IMG/VR virus record: IMGVR_UViG_3300005841_000059 | Span: 1 to 36,235 of that record | Length of the DNA: 36,235 bases | Direction: 5' to 3' (one strand) | Source: a virus | The notes under the pieces: model-generated | The model's input: only the letters and a program-made list of their open reading frames with translations | The model's database searches: none | What the model was told of the DNA's origin: nothing | Translations under genes and position numbers: made by a program | In this document: positions 8,099-15,589 of the stretch, piece by piece | Numbering within the stretch: the first letter of the stretch is position 1 | Layout of the letters: each line of letters opens with the position of its first letter

Positions 8099-8226
8099 CG
8101 TTTTTTGCCTACCGTGTCTGAGCGGGTAAAACGCGCATGCGGGCGGGTAAATGCACCCCCCTTTCCAGTAGCTTTGCCAGTAACTACATTCCGTCTTGTA
8201 CTCACTTTTTCAGACAGGAAACGGAC

Positions 8227-9693
8227 ATGGCAAAGGCAAAAATCGTTGGTGAAAAGCTCATCGCATCGGACCTGGCGGTGCGCAACTTCTTGGACGCGAA
8301 CGCCAAGGACCGCGCGGCGGCGCTGGCGCAAGGCACCAAGGTGCCCAAGGTGGCCCGCCTGCCTGACGGCAACGGCCTAACGCTGGTGGACATCCTGGGC
8401 AATAAGCCCGTGTGGCGCTTTGAGTACCGCATGCCCTGCGCCGACACCGGGCGCATGTTGGACAAGGGCTTGTCCCTGGGCACCTACCCGGCTGTGCTGC
8501 TGGCCGTGGCCCGCGTGAAAGTGCAGCCGCTGCGCGATGCCGTGGCGCTGGGCAACGACCCATCCGACGAACGCAAAGCCAAGCGCGAAGCCGCTAAGGC
8601 AGCGGACGCACACGCGCGCACGAACCAACAGCGCATTGCCGATGGCTTGGCGCCGCTGGCCCCCGCTGGCAGTCTGGAAGACGTGGCGGTTAGCCTGCAC
8701 AAGAAGGAAACGGACGCGGGCAATTGGGGCGTGCAGCACGGCGAATACGTGTTGGACGTGGTGCGCCGCAACTACGAAGCGATCAAGCACAAGCACATGG
8801 CCGCGATTACCGAAGAAGACTTGAAGGCGTGCATTGACCCGTATGTGACGGTGGGCAAGCTGATTACCGCAAAGGACATGCTCGATTTTGCAAAGAAAAT
8901 CTTTGTCCACGCGCGGCTGCAAAAGGTTTGCAAGCACAACATTGCCGCCGACCTTGACGGCTACGTCAAGCGCCCCGCGTCCAAGAATCACCCGCAGCTA
9001 AAGGACCAATCCCGCTTGGGGGAGTTGGTGTGCGCGGCGCGCGATAGCACCCGCACCATTGCCGCCGCAGCACTGCAAATGCAAATCATGCTGTTCCAGC
9101 GCCCCGCGAACACTTGCGGCATGCGCTGGGCTGATATTGACTTTGCCGCGCGTGTCTGGCGCATCCCCGCCGAACAAATGAAGCTGAAGCCCGCGCAGCG
9201 CGCGCGCTTTGATTTCCATATCGTGCCGCTGCCTAAGCAAGCGCTGCGCTTGCTGCTTACCCTGCGCGAAATCACGGGCCACCTTGAGCACGTCTTTGTT
9301 GCCCGCACGGATGGCCGTGACGAACCTATCGCAACGGCTACCCTTCTGTACGCACTGCGTGACTGCGGTTTTACCGAAGAGGAAATCAACAGCCACGGCA
9401 CGCGCGGCACCGCGTCCACTGCGATCCGCGACCATATCCCGGGCCAATGGGATGACGAAATCGAAGCCAATTTGGCCCACGTCTACGGCGGCGCACAGGG
9501 CGCCACCTACAACAAAGCCGCCTATGTGGAAAAGCGCCGCCCCATGCTGCAAGCCTACGCGGACCACTTGGACGCGGTAGCCGCTGGCACTTGGCAAGCC
9601 GAACAGCAAGAAAAGGCGGAACAGTCGCTGCGCGATCTGCAAGCCGAATTCGGGATTGCCGCTAACGTGGTGCCGATGCGCAAAGCAGCCTGA
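8227..9693 (+). CDS. int: P4-type tyrosine integrase
   Basis: Start taken at ATG 8227 (AGGAAAC ribosome site 8216-8222); an in-frame ATG at 8137 would run through probable control DNA. 488 residues. The N-terminal ~120 residues match the P4-integrase arm-binding domain (LPDGNGLTL, WRFEY, LSLGTYP). Catalytic domain: Arg292 in FQRPANTCGMRW, His390-x-x-Arg393 in NSHGTRGTAST, His418 in NLAHVYGG, and nucleophile Tyr428 in ATYNKAAYVEKRR. It joins attP and attB by strand exchange through a 3'-phosphotyrosine. No CTAG occurs in the gene, whereas structural genes are rich in it, so it may have a separate origin. Followed by a strong terminator. Confidence 0.93.
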   Translation: MAKAKIVGEKLIASDLAVRNFLDANAKDRAAALAQGTKVPKVARLPDGNGLTLVDILGNKPVWRFEYRMPCADTGRMLDKGLSLGTYPAVLLAVARVKVQPLRDAVALGNDPSDERKAKREAAKAADAHARTNQQRIADGLAPLAPAGSLEDVAVSLHKKETDAGNWGVQHGEYVLDVVRRNYEAIKHKHMAAITEEDLKACIDPYVTVGKLITAKDMLDFAKKIFVHARLQKVCKHNIAADLDGYVKRPASKNHPQLKDQSRLGELVCAARDSTRTIAAAALQMQIMLFQRPANTCGMRWADIDFAARVWRIPAEQMKLKPAQRARFDFHIVPLPKQALRLLLTLREITGHLEHVFVARTDGRDEPIATATLLYALRDCGFTEEEINSHGTRGTASTAIRDHIPGQWDDEIEANLAHVYGGAQGATYNKAAYVEKRRPMLQAYADHLDAVAAGTWQAEQQEKAEQSLRDLQAEFGIAANVVPMRKAA

Positions 9694-9940
9694 TAAGCGC
9701 GCGGGGGGAAACCCCCCACGGCAAGGCCAGAAATGCCCCGTACGGGGCATTTTCTTTTTGTGCCGGGGGTAGGGCAGCTAGCAACGCGATGTCGCGGCTA
9801 CGGGCGATTTGCGCCAGCGCGAACGCCAAACAGGCCGGGTCGTCTTCCCGCAGGGCATCGGCGAGGTACACCAGCACCGGGCGCGCATCGCGCCCCAAGT
9901 GCGCACAGGAGGCGTCCAGCCGCAAAATTTCCCGTGTCAT
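9662..9940 (-). CDS. 92-residue protein, last gene of the - strand operon, unknown
   Basis: Start chosen at 9940, where the ATG overlaps the stop of the upstream AlpA-like gene and GGGGGG lies 7-8 bases upstream; a longer reading of the frame would run into that gene. Residues 1-60 look like a helical regulator or structural protein (RPVLVYLADALREDDPACLA), but nothing is recognised. The 3' third runs through the integrase terminator and overlaps the end of int by 32 bases, so the true protein may be affected by that convergent arrangement. Confidence 0.5.
   Translation of the reverse strand: MTREILRLDASCAHLGRDARPVLVYLADALREDDPACLAFALAQIARSRDIALLAALPPAQKENAPYGAFLALPWGVSPRALIRLLCASAPR
9731..9759 (+). 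terminator. Intrinsic terminator after the integrase
   Basis: Perfect 22-base palindrome 9731-9752 (stem AAATGCCCC, loop GTA/C) followed by TTCTTTTT on the + strand. A second GC hairpin, GGGGGG AAA CCCCCC, lies upstream at 9703-9717. It also lies inside the 3' end of the convergent ORF at 9662-9940. Confidence 0.85.
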
Positions 9941-10176
9941 GGTGTGCCCCCCGCAGCCTGGCGAAGCCGAAGCCACTCCATGACATCCCCCGCGCGCCAG
10001 CGGGTCAGCTTGCGCCCGTAGCGCTTTGGCTTGGGGAAGCCGTCGCGCGCTTCCTGGGCCCACTCCCACACGGTGCGGGGCTTGACCCCCACGATTTGCG
10101 CGACAGTCTCCACTGTCAACAACGCATCCGGTATCAGCGCGGCTTCTACCGATTGCGCATTAGCCTTCGTTCCCAT
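9937..10176 (-). CDS. AlpA-like / excisionase-like HTH protein
   Basis: 79 residues. The core reads LLTVETVAQIVGVKPRTVWEW then FPKPKRYGRKLTRW and DVMEWL, the winged-helix HTH of AlpA/excisionase proteins: HTH near residues 20-42, wing with KP.RYGR..TRW at 50-62. Such proteins bend att-site DNA and direct the integrase towards excision, or activate integrase. Its place next to the convergent integrase fits an Xis role. The ATG is abutted by a hairpin with the ribosome site in its loop (10177-10194). Role inferred from family and context. Confidence 0.78.
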   Translation of the reverse strand: MGTKANAQSVEAALIPDALLTVETVAQIVGVKPRTVWEWAQEARDGFPKPKRYGRKLTRWRAGDVMEWLRLRQAAGGTP

Positions 10177-10194
10177 GGCGGACCCCTGTCCGCC
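10177..10194 (-). promoter_or_regulatory. Hairpin holding the ribosome site of the AlpA/Xis-like gene
   Basis: On the - strand transcript GGCGGAC, loop AGGG, then GUCCGCC pair perfectly and end exactly at the AUG (10176). The AGGGG ribosome site lies in the loop and the first base of the stem, so folding should limit initiation. Confidence 0.5.
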
Positions 10195-10203
10195 CCGCCT
10201 TGT

Positions 10204-10572
10204 CTATTCCGATGAATGGGGTGCAGTGCTTGGGCCGTCATGCTGTGCAGCCTTGAGCGATTGCAACACCCGCTTGTGCAACGTGCGCGCTTGTTCAAGC
10301 GTGCCGGTGCGCCCCGCTACATGCATTGTCCCGTCGCGCCATACCTCGGTTTCAAACACCAGCGGGCGCAGCGCTTCGCGCACCCCTAGATTGATGCCTA
10401 GAAACACGGTTGACACTTCCGCGTCCCCGCACACGTCCAGCGCCACGCGCATGCGTTCGCGGTTCTTTGTTACCCACGCTGCCCAATGCAACAAGCCTTC
10501 CCGGTCGGACGGGCGCGAACACAAAAGACGCGGCTTGCCGTCATCGTCTAGGACGTAAAGGCCAAAGCTCAT
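10204..10572 (-). CDS. 122-residue unknown early protein
   Basis: Start set at 10572, where ATG overlaps the TAA of the upstream gene (TAATG); the frame is open further upstream but only as an overlap. Begins MSFGLYVLDDDGKPRLLCSR; contains a mixed alpha/beta pattern (VALDVCGDAEVSTVFLGINLG, LVFETEVWRDGTMHVAGRTG) resembling a small globular domain with two beta hairpins. No known motif. One of a chain of short, tightly packed genes. Confidence 0.6.
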   Translation of the reverse strand: MSFGLYVLDDDGKPRLLCSRPSDREGLLHWAAWVTKNRERMRVALDVCGDAEVSTVFLGINLGVREALRPLVFETEVWRDGTMHVAGRTGTLEQARTLHKRVLQSLKAAQHDGPSTAPHSSE

Positions 10573-10802
10573 TACGGCCCCACTATCCACGGCGCACGGC
10601 CCACATATTCCATTTCTTCCCACTTGGCGCGGTAATAGGCTTGCATGCCGCCGCCTTGCCTTGTGCCAAGGTCTTGCACATAGCCTTGTGCGCCCCATGG
10701 TTTGGGGTCCGTAACGATCATGAAACAGCACATAAATGCAGGGTTCGCAACGTGGGGCGAAAGTTGCACCACGTCCCCTATTTCTAACTCGCGTTCTTTC
10801 AT
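10572..10802 (-). CDS. 76-residue conserved-type phage protein, beta-rich, unknown
   Basis: ATG at 10802 overlaps the TGA of the preceding gene (ATGA). Starts MKERELEIGDVVQLSPHVAN; the pattern IGDVVQL..., CFMIVTDPKPWGAQGY, YYRAKWEEMEYVG looks like a small SH3-like beta barrel. I recall similar ORFs in phages of proteobacteria without any assigned function. Confidence 0.65.
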   Translation of the reverse strand: MKERELEIGDVVQLSPHVANPAFMCCFMIVTDPKPWGAQGYVQDLGTRQGGGMQAYYRAKWEEMEYVGRAPWIVGP

Positions 10803-11014
10803 TTGCGCGCACCTGGCGGGGCTGGCTTGTGGACCCAATCCACATAGGTGCCGGTTTCGTCAACCTGCATCGTGTCTTCGCCTTCGTATTTGCACTCTAT
10901 CTTTTCCCCGCGCTGTGCCTCTTTGTCGGGGTCGCCTGATGCCCAATCGAAAAAAGACGAGGTACAGCAGCGCATCAAACCGCCATGGCGCAGGGTCAAG
11001 TCTTTTCGTTTCAT
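10799..11014 (-). CDS. 71-residue early protein, unknown
   Basis: ATG at 11014 overlaps the stop of the membrane-protein gene upstream, with GGGGGAG 4-10 bases before. Sequence MKRKDLTLRHGGLMRCCTSS, then a Glu/Asp/Lys-rich middle (KEAQRGEKIECKYEGEDTMQ) and a WVHKPAPPG end. Two adjacent Cys (15, 16) plus Cys in IECKY could bind metal, but nothing is certain. Confidence 0.6.
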   Translation of the reverse strand: MKRKDLTLRHGGLMRCCTSSFFDWASGDPDKEAQRGEKIECKYEGEDTMQVDETGTYVDWVHKPAPPGARK

Positions 11015-11358
11015 GGTGCTCCCCCGAAGTGCTCGCGCATGCTGGCAATCCAGCGGCGCAGCCGCCACGCGGCCAACACTAGCGCTGTCCACTCGACCAG
11101 CACGCCCGCCAGCCGCCACGAAACCGCCACTACCGAAACCGCATTGAGGCAAGCGAGAAACAAAAACATTTCCGCGTCCCGGTGTTGCCACACCGAATAG
11201 CACCACACAACCCCCGCGCCGCCTGCCAGCGCCAGCAGCACGCCCGACAGCACTAGCCGCCAGCGTTGCAAGACTTCGGCCACCAGCGCGCCGCGCAGCC
11301 CCGCTAGCTGTTGCTCGGCCTGGTCAATGAAATACGCGGCTTGTTCGCTGTCGGTCAT
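11011..11358 (-). CDS. 115-residue membrane protein of the early operon
   Basis: Start chosen at 11358 (ATGA overlap with the upstream stop); an alternative GTG at 11364 adds two residues. After a charged helix (residues 1-30) come two strongly hydrophobic spans, LVLSGVLLALAGGAGVVWCY and FLFLACLNAVSVVAVSW, then a third weaker one, LVEWTALVLAAW, and a basic C-terminus. It sits in an otherwise soluble early operon. Could be a superinfection-exclusion protein, inner-membrane anti-defence protein or misplaced holin; none is supported by motif. Confidence 0.6.
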   Translation of the reverse strand: MTDSEQAAYFIDQAEQQLAGLRGALVAEVLQRWRLVLSGVLLALAGGAGVVWCYSVWQHRDAEMFLFLACLNAVSVVAVSWRLAGVLVEWTALVLAAWRLRRWIASMREHFGGAP

Positions 11359-11585
11359 ATCCACGTTTCCACAATGGCGGGGGCATCATCGGGTTCGCGC
11401 GGCCCTAGCAAGGTAAGGCCCATGCCCCGCAGCATTTCCCGCAAGTCTTGCAAATCAAGTGCAGTGACCGCGTAGCCTGACGCTACGCTGCCCGTTGGGC
11501 CTACGTCATGGCGCCGCGCAATCCACCAGCCGGGAAAATCCGTGGGGTGGTCGTAGATCGTCCACAGTTGCAAAGCGTCAGTCAT
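11355..11585 (-). CDS. 76-residue early protein, unknown
   Basis: Starts MTDALQLWTIYDHPTDFPGW; the pattern IYDHPTDFPGWWIARR, then a helical LDLQDLREMLRGMGL, is familiar from small hypothetical proteins of proteobacterial phages and plasmids. Overlaps the next gene upstream by 8 bases and the next downstream by ATGA, so it is part of one transcript. Confidence 0.65.
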   Translation of the reverse strand: MTDALQLWTIYDHPTDFPGWWIARRHDVGPTGSVASGYAVTALDLQDLREMLRGMGLTLLGPREPDDAPAIVETWI

Positions 11586-11811
11586 TGTCGGCGTGCATGG
11601 CCGCGTCCAGCGCTTCGCGGATAGTGCGTTTCCATTGGTGCGGTTCCACTAGTGCCACGATGTCCACCGTTTCCCTAAAGCCGCCCGGCTGCGGAATGGG
11701 CTGCACGCCGCAGTCGCTAACAGCCCAGCGCCCCGCATCATCGGATACAAGGTTGCTTCCGCATTGCTTGCCCATCCAGTCAAGCCGTTGTGTGTCGGTG
11801 TAGGTTCTCAT
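11578..11811 (-). CDS. 77-residue early protein, unknown
   Basis: Starts MRTYTDTQRLDWMGKQCGSN; central segment reads RWAVSDCGVQPIPQPGGFRE, then a helical C-terminus (WKRTIREALDAAMHADND). The TDTQRLDWM start is typical of small phage ORFs without known function. Two bases separate it from the upstream gene stop. Confidence 0.65.
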   Translation of the reverse strand: MRTYTDTQRLDWMGKQCGSNLVSDDAGRWAVSDCGVQPIPQPGGFRETVDIVALVEPHQWKRTIREALDAAMHADND

Positions 11812-11813
11812 TG

Positions 11814-12443
11814 CTACCCCTCGCGCGGTGCGTATGCGTTCACAACGGATTGCGGAAAGCCTTCGCCTTTCAGGATCGGGACCACAACGTGCGCGATGCG
11901 TTCGCGTAGCTGTTGCGTGTGCCCGTACTCTTTGGCAATCGCAGTCAAGGCGTTGACGGTTTGCGCTATCTGATGGTCTTGCAGCGGTGGTTCAAGCGCG
12001 GCCCGGCGCTTGTACTCTGACAGTGAGTGCGGCCCCTTGACCAATTCCAGCACCCGGCGCCGCAGCGATCCCCACGGCTCAGTGCATACGCCTGCACCAT
12101 CATCCTTGCCGTCCAGAATGTCTTGCAGAGCGACCATCAACCCCCGGTCGTCTTCAGCCGCGCCCCTGTCTATCAAGGCTTGCGCTTCGGACGAAACGGC
12201 CGGGTCTAGCGCAATCTGCACGTTAGCTGCAATGACCCGCTTTAGCACTTCGCGCGGCGTGCCGTCTTCCGACAAAAACAAACAAGAGGCTTCATCAATC
12301 ACAGCATCGCGCCACGGGTCTACCTCTTGAATGAACCGCCGCAGCGTTTCGCGCGCGCCGTGCGCGTCAACGCCTACCGTCATGCGGGCGAAATCATCCA
12401 AGTCATCTAGCGCGGTCAACGCGGCTTCGCGTGTCACGGTCAT
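11814..12443 (-). CDS. 209-residue early protein, helical, unknown
   Basis: Start at 12443 has AGGGAAC upstream; the frame is open for 25 more codons but only into the upstream gene. All-helical protein with repeated acidic/hydrophobic pattern: LTALDDLDDFARMTVG, ETLRRFIQEVD, EVLKRVIAANVQIALD, ALQDILDGKDDG. No catalytic motif. It could be a scaffold-type or inhibitor protein; the operon of short accessory genes around it favours a host-interaction role. Confidence 0.6.
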   Translation of the reverse strand: MTVTREAALTALDDLDDFARMTVGVDAHGARETLRRFIQEVDPWRDAVIDEASCLFLSEDGTPREVLKRVIAANVQIALDPAVSSEAQALIDRGAAEDDRGLMVALQDILDGKDDGAGVCTEPWGSLRRRVLELVKGPHSLSEYKRRAALEPPLQDHQIAQTVNALTAIAKEYGHTQQLRERIAHVVVPILKGEGFPQSVVNAYAPREG

Positions 12444-12453
12444 GACGTGTTCC

Positions 12454-13035
12454 CTATTGCAGCGGGGGCCCATCGGGGGCGGGCTTGGTGTCTTCGTGCT
12501 TGGCCTTGGCAATGGCAACGCCGATGGCTTCCAGCAAGGCCCTAAAGCATTCGTCTACGCCTTCGTCTTCAAGAAAATCGACAGCCACGGACGCAACCTG
12601 CGGCGTTTGCCCCGGCATGGCGTGTTGCCCGTCCATGGCAACCACATAGGCCACAGCGTTTGGCCCTTCGTGCACTACCGCCAAGGTGAATTCGCCCAAC
12701 CCGCTGGGGCTGCTGTCGTTGGCGGCGGGGTGCTGCGCGGCAAGGGGCATGGTGGCGTTGCCTTCCACCTTGACCGCTATGGCGCGCAGCCCATCGGCCA
12801 AGCCGCCTTCGCGCTGCGCTGCGACAAAGGCCATGGCTTGCGCGATATGCACCGCCAGTTGCCCGAACTCTCCCCCTAGCCCGTCCATGTCCGCGAAGTG
12901 CGCAGGCATGGACAGCACGGTAACCCCCTCTTGCTGGGGCAGCATGGCAACACCTACCATGGCTTCCCCGCGCTTTTCAATGCACAGCGCCACGCGGCGC
13001 AGCACCACGTCCCGTTCGTCTTCGCTTTCAGTCAT
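12454..13035 (-). CDS. 193-residue early protein, unknown
   Basis: ATG at 13035 overlaps the stop of the AlpA-like gene (ATGA). Acidic N-terminus MTESEDERDVVLRRVALCIE; the middle has alternating strands and turns (GVAMLPQQEGVTVLSMPAHF, AVKVEGNATMPLA, TLAVVHEGPNAVAYVVAMDG) suggesting an alpha/beta fold; a Lys/Glu/Pro tail ends it. No known family recognised. Confidence 0.6.
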   Translation of the reverse strand: MTESEDERDVVLRRVALCIEKRGEAMVGVAMLPQQEGVTVLSMPAHFADMDGLGGEFGQLAVHIAQAMAFVAAQREGGLADGLRAIAVKVEGNATMPLAAQHPAANDSSPSGLGEFTLAVVHEGPNAVAYVVAMDGQHAMPGQTPQVASVAVDFLEDEGVDECFRALLEAIGVAIAKAKHEDTKPAPDGPPLQ

Positions 13036-13340
13036 ATATCACCATCTTCCTTTTGCGCCTTGGCGTCCATGTCGTCGAGTACGACCTTGGCGCGTTGGCC
13101 GCGTTCGCGCTTGATTAACTCCACCAGCGCATGCACTTGCTCTTTACTCGCGTTGCCAATCAGCAGGGCTTGCATGCGGTCAAACTCGCTTGCCAACATG
13201 CCCGATACACCTTGTGCCTTCGCAATGGGGGGCCACATGCCCCGCTTGACTCTTGCGTACAGCGGTTGCCTAGTGCACCGCAACAACCCCGCTATTTCCT
13301 TTACTCGCAAAAATTTGTCGTTGGTACCGCCATTTGCCAT
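13032..13340 (-). CDS. AlpA/MerR-like HTH DNA-binding protein
   Basis: 102 residues. FLRVKEIAGLLRCTRQPLYA followed by RVKRGMWPPIAKAQG matches the helix-turn-helix and wing of AlpA-type regulators (residues about 10-45). The C-terminal ~45 residues are a helix (ASKEQVHALVELIKRERGQR), perhaps for dimerisation. It heads a run of overlapping small genes and so may regulate them or the early promoters. It differs from the second AlpA-like protein at 9937-10176, so the phage carries two. DNA binding fairly sure; target unknown. Confidence 0.7.
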   Translation of the reverse strand: MANGGTNDKFLRVKEIAGLLRCTRQPLYARVKRGMWPPIAKAQGVSGMLASEFDRMQALLIGNASKEQVHALVELIKRERGQRAKVVLDDMDAKAQKEDGDI

Positions 13341-13394
13341 AGGTCGTTATCTCAAGTTTCATTGGTTGGGAGGCTTGCGAGGCGTCCCGGACAG

Positions 13395-14027
13395 CTACTG
13401 CTTTTTTTTCTTTGCTTTCAACAACATTGCGGGCAAGCTGCCTTGTTCAAAGACTGCAAGCGCCGCTGAAACAATCACTTCCGCCCTCACAGGAATCCAA
13501 TTCAACACGCGGTGCCCCGGGTGCTTTTGCGTGTCGCATTCGCCCGGGTCGCTGACAACAAAATGGCGGCGGCATGCGCTGGGCCGGTGTTCATACACGC
13601 GGCACGCGTTGTCATCGCTCAAGAACACACAGCGCTGATCGGCAAACGGCTGCGTGTGCCACACAGCCGGGCCAGCGAACTGCGCCTGGCGCTTCACGCG
13701 TGCCCAATCCAAGGGGATTTTTTCCTCTCGCACCAGCGCCACCAGCAGCGCGGCTTCCGGGTAGGTGGCGGACACGTTCAAGTGGCAGCAATGCGCGCAC
13801 CCCTTGCGGCAGGAAATCTGCCCCGCGTGGGCATCGTCTTGCATGTCGTGCACTATCTCCGCGTCCACCAGCCCGTGCACTGTGGCAGCGATGCGCGGGG
13901 GAGCGGCTTTGCGTTGGCTGGAAAATTCGCGTTCGTAATGGCTGTGCATGGCCGCGATGTATTCGCGCAAGCCGTCATGCATGCGCGGCCAAATGCCCGC
14001 CAACCCGGGCGAGAAAACGCGCAGCAC
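13395..14027 (-). CDS. YkgJ-family cysteine-cluster protein
   Basis: About 210 residues. The Cys signature is clear: SCRKGCAHCC, then CVFLSDDNACRVYEHRPSAC, then GECD, the metal-binding (Zn/Fe) pattern of YkgJ/Fe-S cluster-like proteins, whose biochemical role is not well established. Start uncertain: GTG at 14027 (AGGCGAGAG upstream) is chosen; ATG at 13982 would give 195 residues and keep all Cys. Ends in a Lys run (LLKAKKKKQ). It follows the 474-residue protein in the same transcript. Confidence 0.75.
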   Translation of the reverse strand: MLRVFSPGLAGIWPRMHDGLREYIAAMHSHYEREFSSQRKAAPPRIAATVHGLVDAEIVHDMQDDAHAGQISCRKGCAHCCHLNVSATYPEAALLVALVREEKIPLDWARVKRQAQFAGPAVWHTQPFADQRCVFLSDDNACRVYEHRPSACRRHFVVSDPGECDTQKHPGHRVLNWIPVRAEVIVSAALAVFEQGSLPAMLLKAKKKKQ

Positions 14028-14058
14028 CGCCGCGCGGCTCTCGCCTGGTTCGCTGGCT

Positions 14059-15483
14059 TTAGTGCGTGACAGGGACACCGCCGCTCGCCTTTTGCACCAT
14101 GTCCCGCACGGCAGCAATCACCGATTGCGCGGCGCCGTTGACCTTGACGAAATTGCAGCGCTGGCTCTCGATACGCTGGGTTGCCTTGTGGCTGATGAAT
14201 TTGCGCACCGCTACGACATTGCTGCGGAAGTTGGCCTGATGGGCTTGGCTGGGTTCCATGAACCGCAAATCCAGTTGCGGCAAATCGGCCAGCGCTTCGG
14301 ACACCACGCGCACCGGGTCCCCTGTCAGGCCCACCACGTCCACGGCGAAGCGCCGGGGGCGCTCGGCTTGCTGGGGCGCGATGTCGATAGGCTCAGCGGG
14401 CCCATGCCCGTTCAGCGCTGCGGGCGCAGCCGGTGCCATGACGGGCCCCAACTCGCTTTCCATCAACATATGCACCACGCGCGCCAAATTGGTTTGGATG
14501 TCTCCGGCCACACGCGCCGACACCGACGCGGCGAGCGTCTCGCCCATGGCCTGCATGCGGGCATCCATGCGGCTTTCCACTTCGGCCACGATAGCGCGCG
14601 TGTGCTGGTTCAAAAGATCATCCACGGCATAGGCCATGGACGTTGCGAACGCCAGCGCGGCGGGGGATACCTTGGGCACGTCCGTGCGCCCCGCGTTGGG
14701 GTCGCTAGGGGCCTGCGCGGCGGCTTCAACAACGGGTGCAGACTCAGCCACCACGGCGGCGGGCAAATCGGGCGTTGTTGCAGCCTCAGCGGCTACGGCG
14801 CGGTCATAGGCCCATGCCTCTTGCAAGAACGCAGGCGGCACCTTGGACAGGATTTCTGCCATGCGCGGAGCGATGTCTTGCAAGTGCAGTTTGAGGCGGT
14901 GCGGCTTGTCGTAATACTCTTTCTTCAAGCCTTCGATTGCGCGACGGCGCAACAGCGGCAACACGTTGTCCTGCGCTTCCATGATGCAGCGCATTTCCGT
15001 GTTGTATGCCTTGGCGTCCATAAGCCGTTTTGTCTCCCGCGCGATCAACGCGTATTCAAACTCACACCACTTCGCAGACCCCCGGTAAGCCGCACGGCGC
15101 TTCTTCACCTCTGGCGTGTCACCTGGCATGCGCGCAATGCGCCCCGGTGCCAGCAACTTGCCCAACATCTCAGGCGTGACAGGCGCGGGCTGCACCGCTG
15201 GGCGCTTGGGCTTGGGCAGCAACTGCACCCGCTCCCCCTCACTTAGCGCCTTGACCTTTTGTAGTGCCCGCTGAAATGGCAACACGCGGCTAACTACCGC
15301 GTTATGGATGCCTGAATATTTGCGCAGCCGATTTCGTGCAAGCACCCGGCTTTGCACCTTTGCAATCGCGTGCTCTAGGTCCATCTTTTCTTCCTGCGCA
15401 ACTGGCATTGCCGCTGCCAGCAAGCTTGCCCATTCGTCTTCATTCCACCGGGTACGGGATTCGCCGCTACGCTCTTTTGCCAT
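14059..15483 (-). CDS. 474-residue unknown early protein with own promoter
   Basis: Start at 15483 chosen from AAAGGGGA 6 bases upstream; the frame is open for ~100 more codons upstream but across promoter DNA. Layout: a helical N-terminal domain with RWNEDEWASLLAAAM (residues ~12-26) and an Arg/Lys-rich stretch; a Pro/Ala linker around 230-270; a helical middle (LLNQHTRAIVAEVESRMDAR); and a C-terminal alpha/beta domain RRFAVDVVGLTGDPVRVVSE ... LDLRFMEP ... FISHKA. The last part weakly resembles DUF2325-type domains. Possibly a DNA-binding regulator; no function is established. Confidence 0.65.
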   Translation of the reverse strand: MAKERSGESRTRWNEDEWASLLAAAMPVAQEEKMDLEHAIAKVQSRVLARNRLRKYSGIHNAVVSRVLPFQRALQKVKALSEGERVQLLPKPKRPAVQPAPVTPEMLGKLLAPGRIARMPGDTPEVKKRRAAYRGSAKWCEFEYALIARETKRLMDAKAYNTEMRCIMEAQDNVLPLLRRRAIEGLKKEYYDKPHRLKLHLQDIAPRMAEILSKVPPAFLQEAWAYDRAVAAEAATTPDLPAAVVAESAPVVEAAAQAPSDPNAGRTDVPKVSPAALAFATSMAYAVDDLLNQHTRAIVAEVESRMDARMQAMGETLAASVSARVAGDIQTNLARVVHMLMESELGPVMAPAAPAALNGHGPAEPIDIAPQQAERPRRFAVDVVGLTGDPVRVVSEALADLPQLDLRFMEPSQAHQANFRSNVVAVRKFISHKATQRIESQRCNFVKVNGAAQSVIAAVRDMVQKASGGVPVTH

Positions 15484-15539
15484 GTCATTCCCCTTTAACA
15501 GTTGGTTGCAGGTAAGGCCCACAAACTGGCGCCTTCGCC

Positions 15540-15589
15540 TATCTAGAGGGTAGCCCGGGGCCGTGTCAATAGTTGCAATGTCATAGTTG
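15540..15589 (-). promoter_or_regulatory. Promoter with overlapping repeat operator for the 474-residue gene
   Basis: On the - strand TTGACA (15569-15564, perfect -35), 18-base spacer, then TAGATA (15545-15540). On the + strand two near-direct repeats, TGTCAATAGTTG (15564-15575) and TGTCATAGTTG (15579-15589), overlap the -35, a fitting place for a repressor. The rest of the 321-base gap 15484-15804 contains a second TTGACA on the + strand (15630-15635) without a good -10, and no gene I can support. Confidence 0.5.

Larger units (their letters stand above)
7830..8226. other. 397-base noncoding region, candidate attP and integrase control region
   Basis: No convincing gene lies here; the short ORFs lack ribosome sites. 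The stretch is less GC-rich than its surroundings, carries two copies of a 15-base repeat, paired GCGGGTAAA and CCAGTA motifs, and lies directly upstream of the integrase. This is what a phage attachment site with arm-type integrase sites looks like. The crossover core cannot be fixed without a host junction, and no tRNA fragment was recognised. Confidence 0.45.

Noticed and set aside
13948-15246. 432-residue + strand ORF opposite the 474-residue gene
   Set aside because: His/Arg/Gly-rich antisense shadow with no ribosome site; the - strand frame has a promoter, ribosome site and coherent domains.
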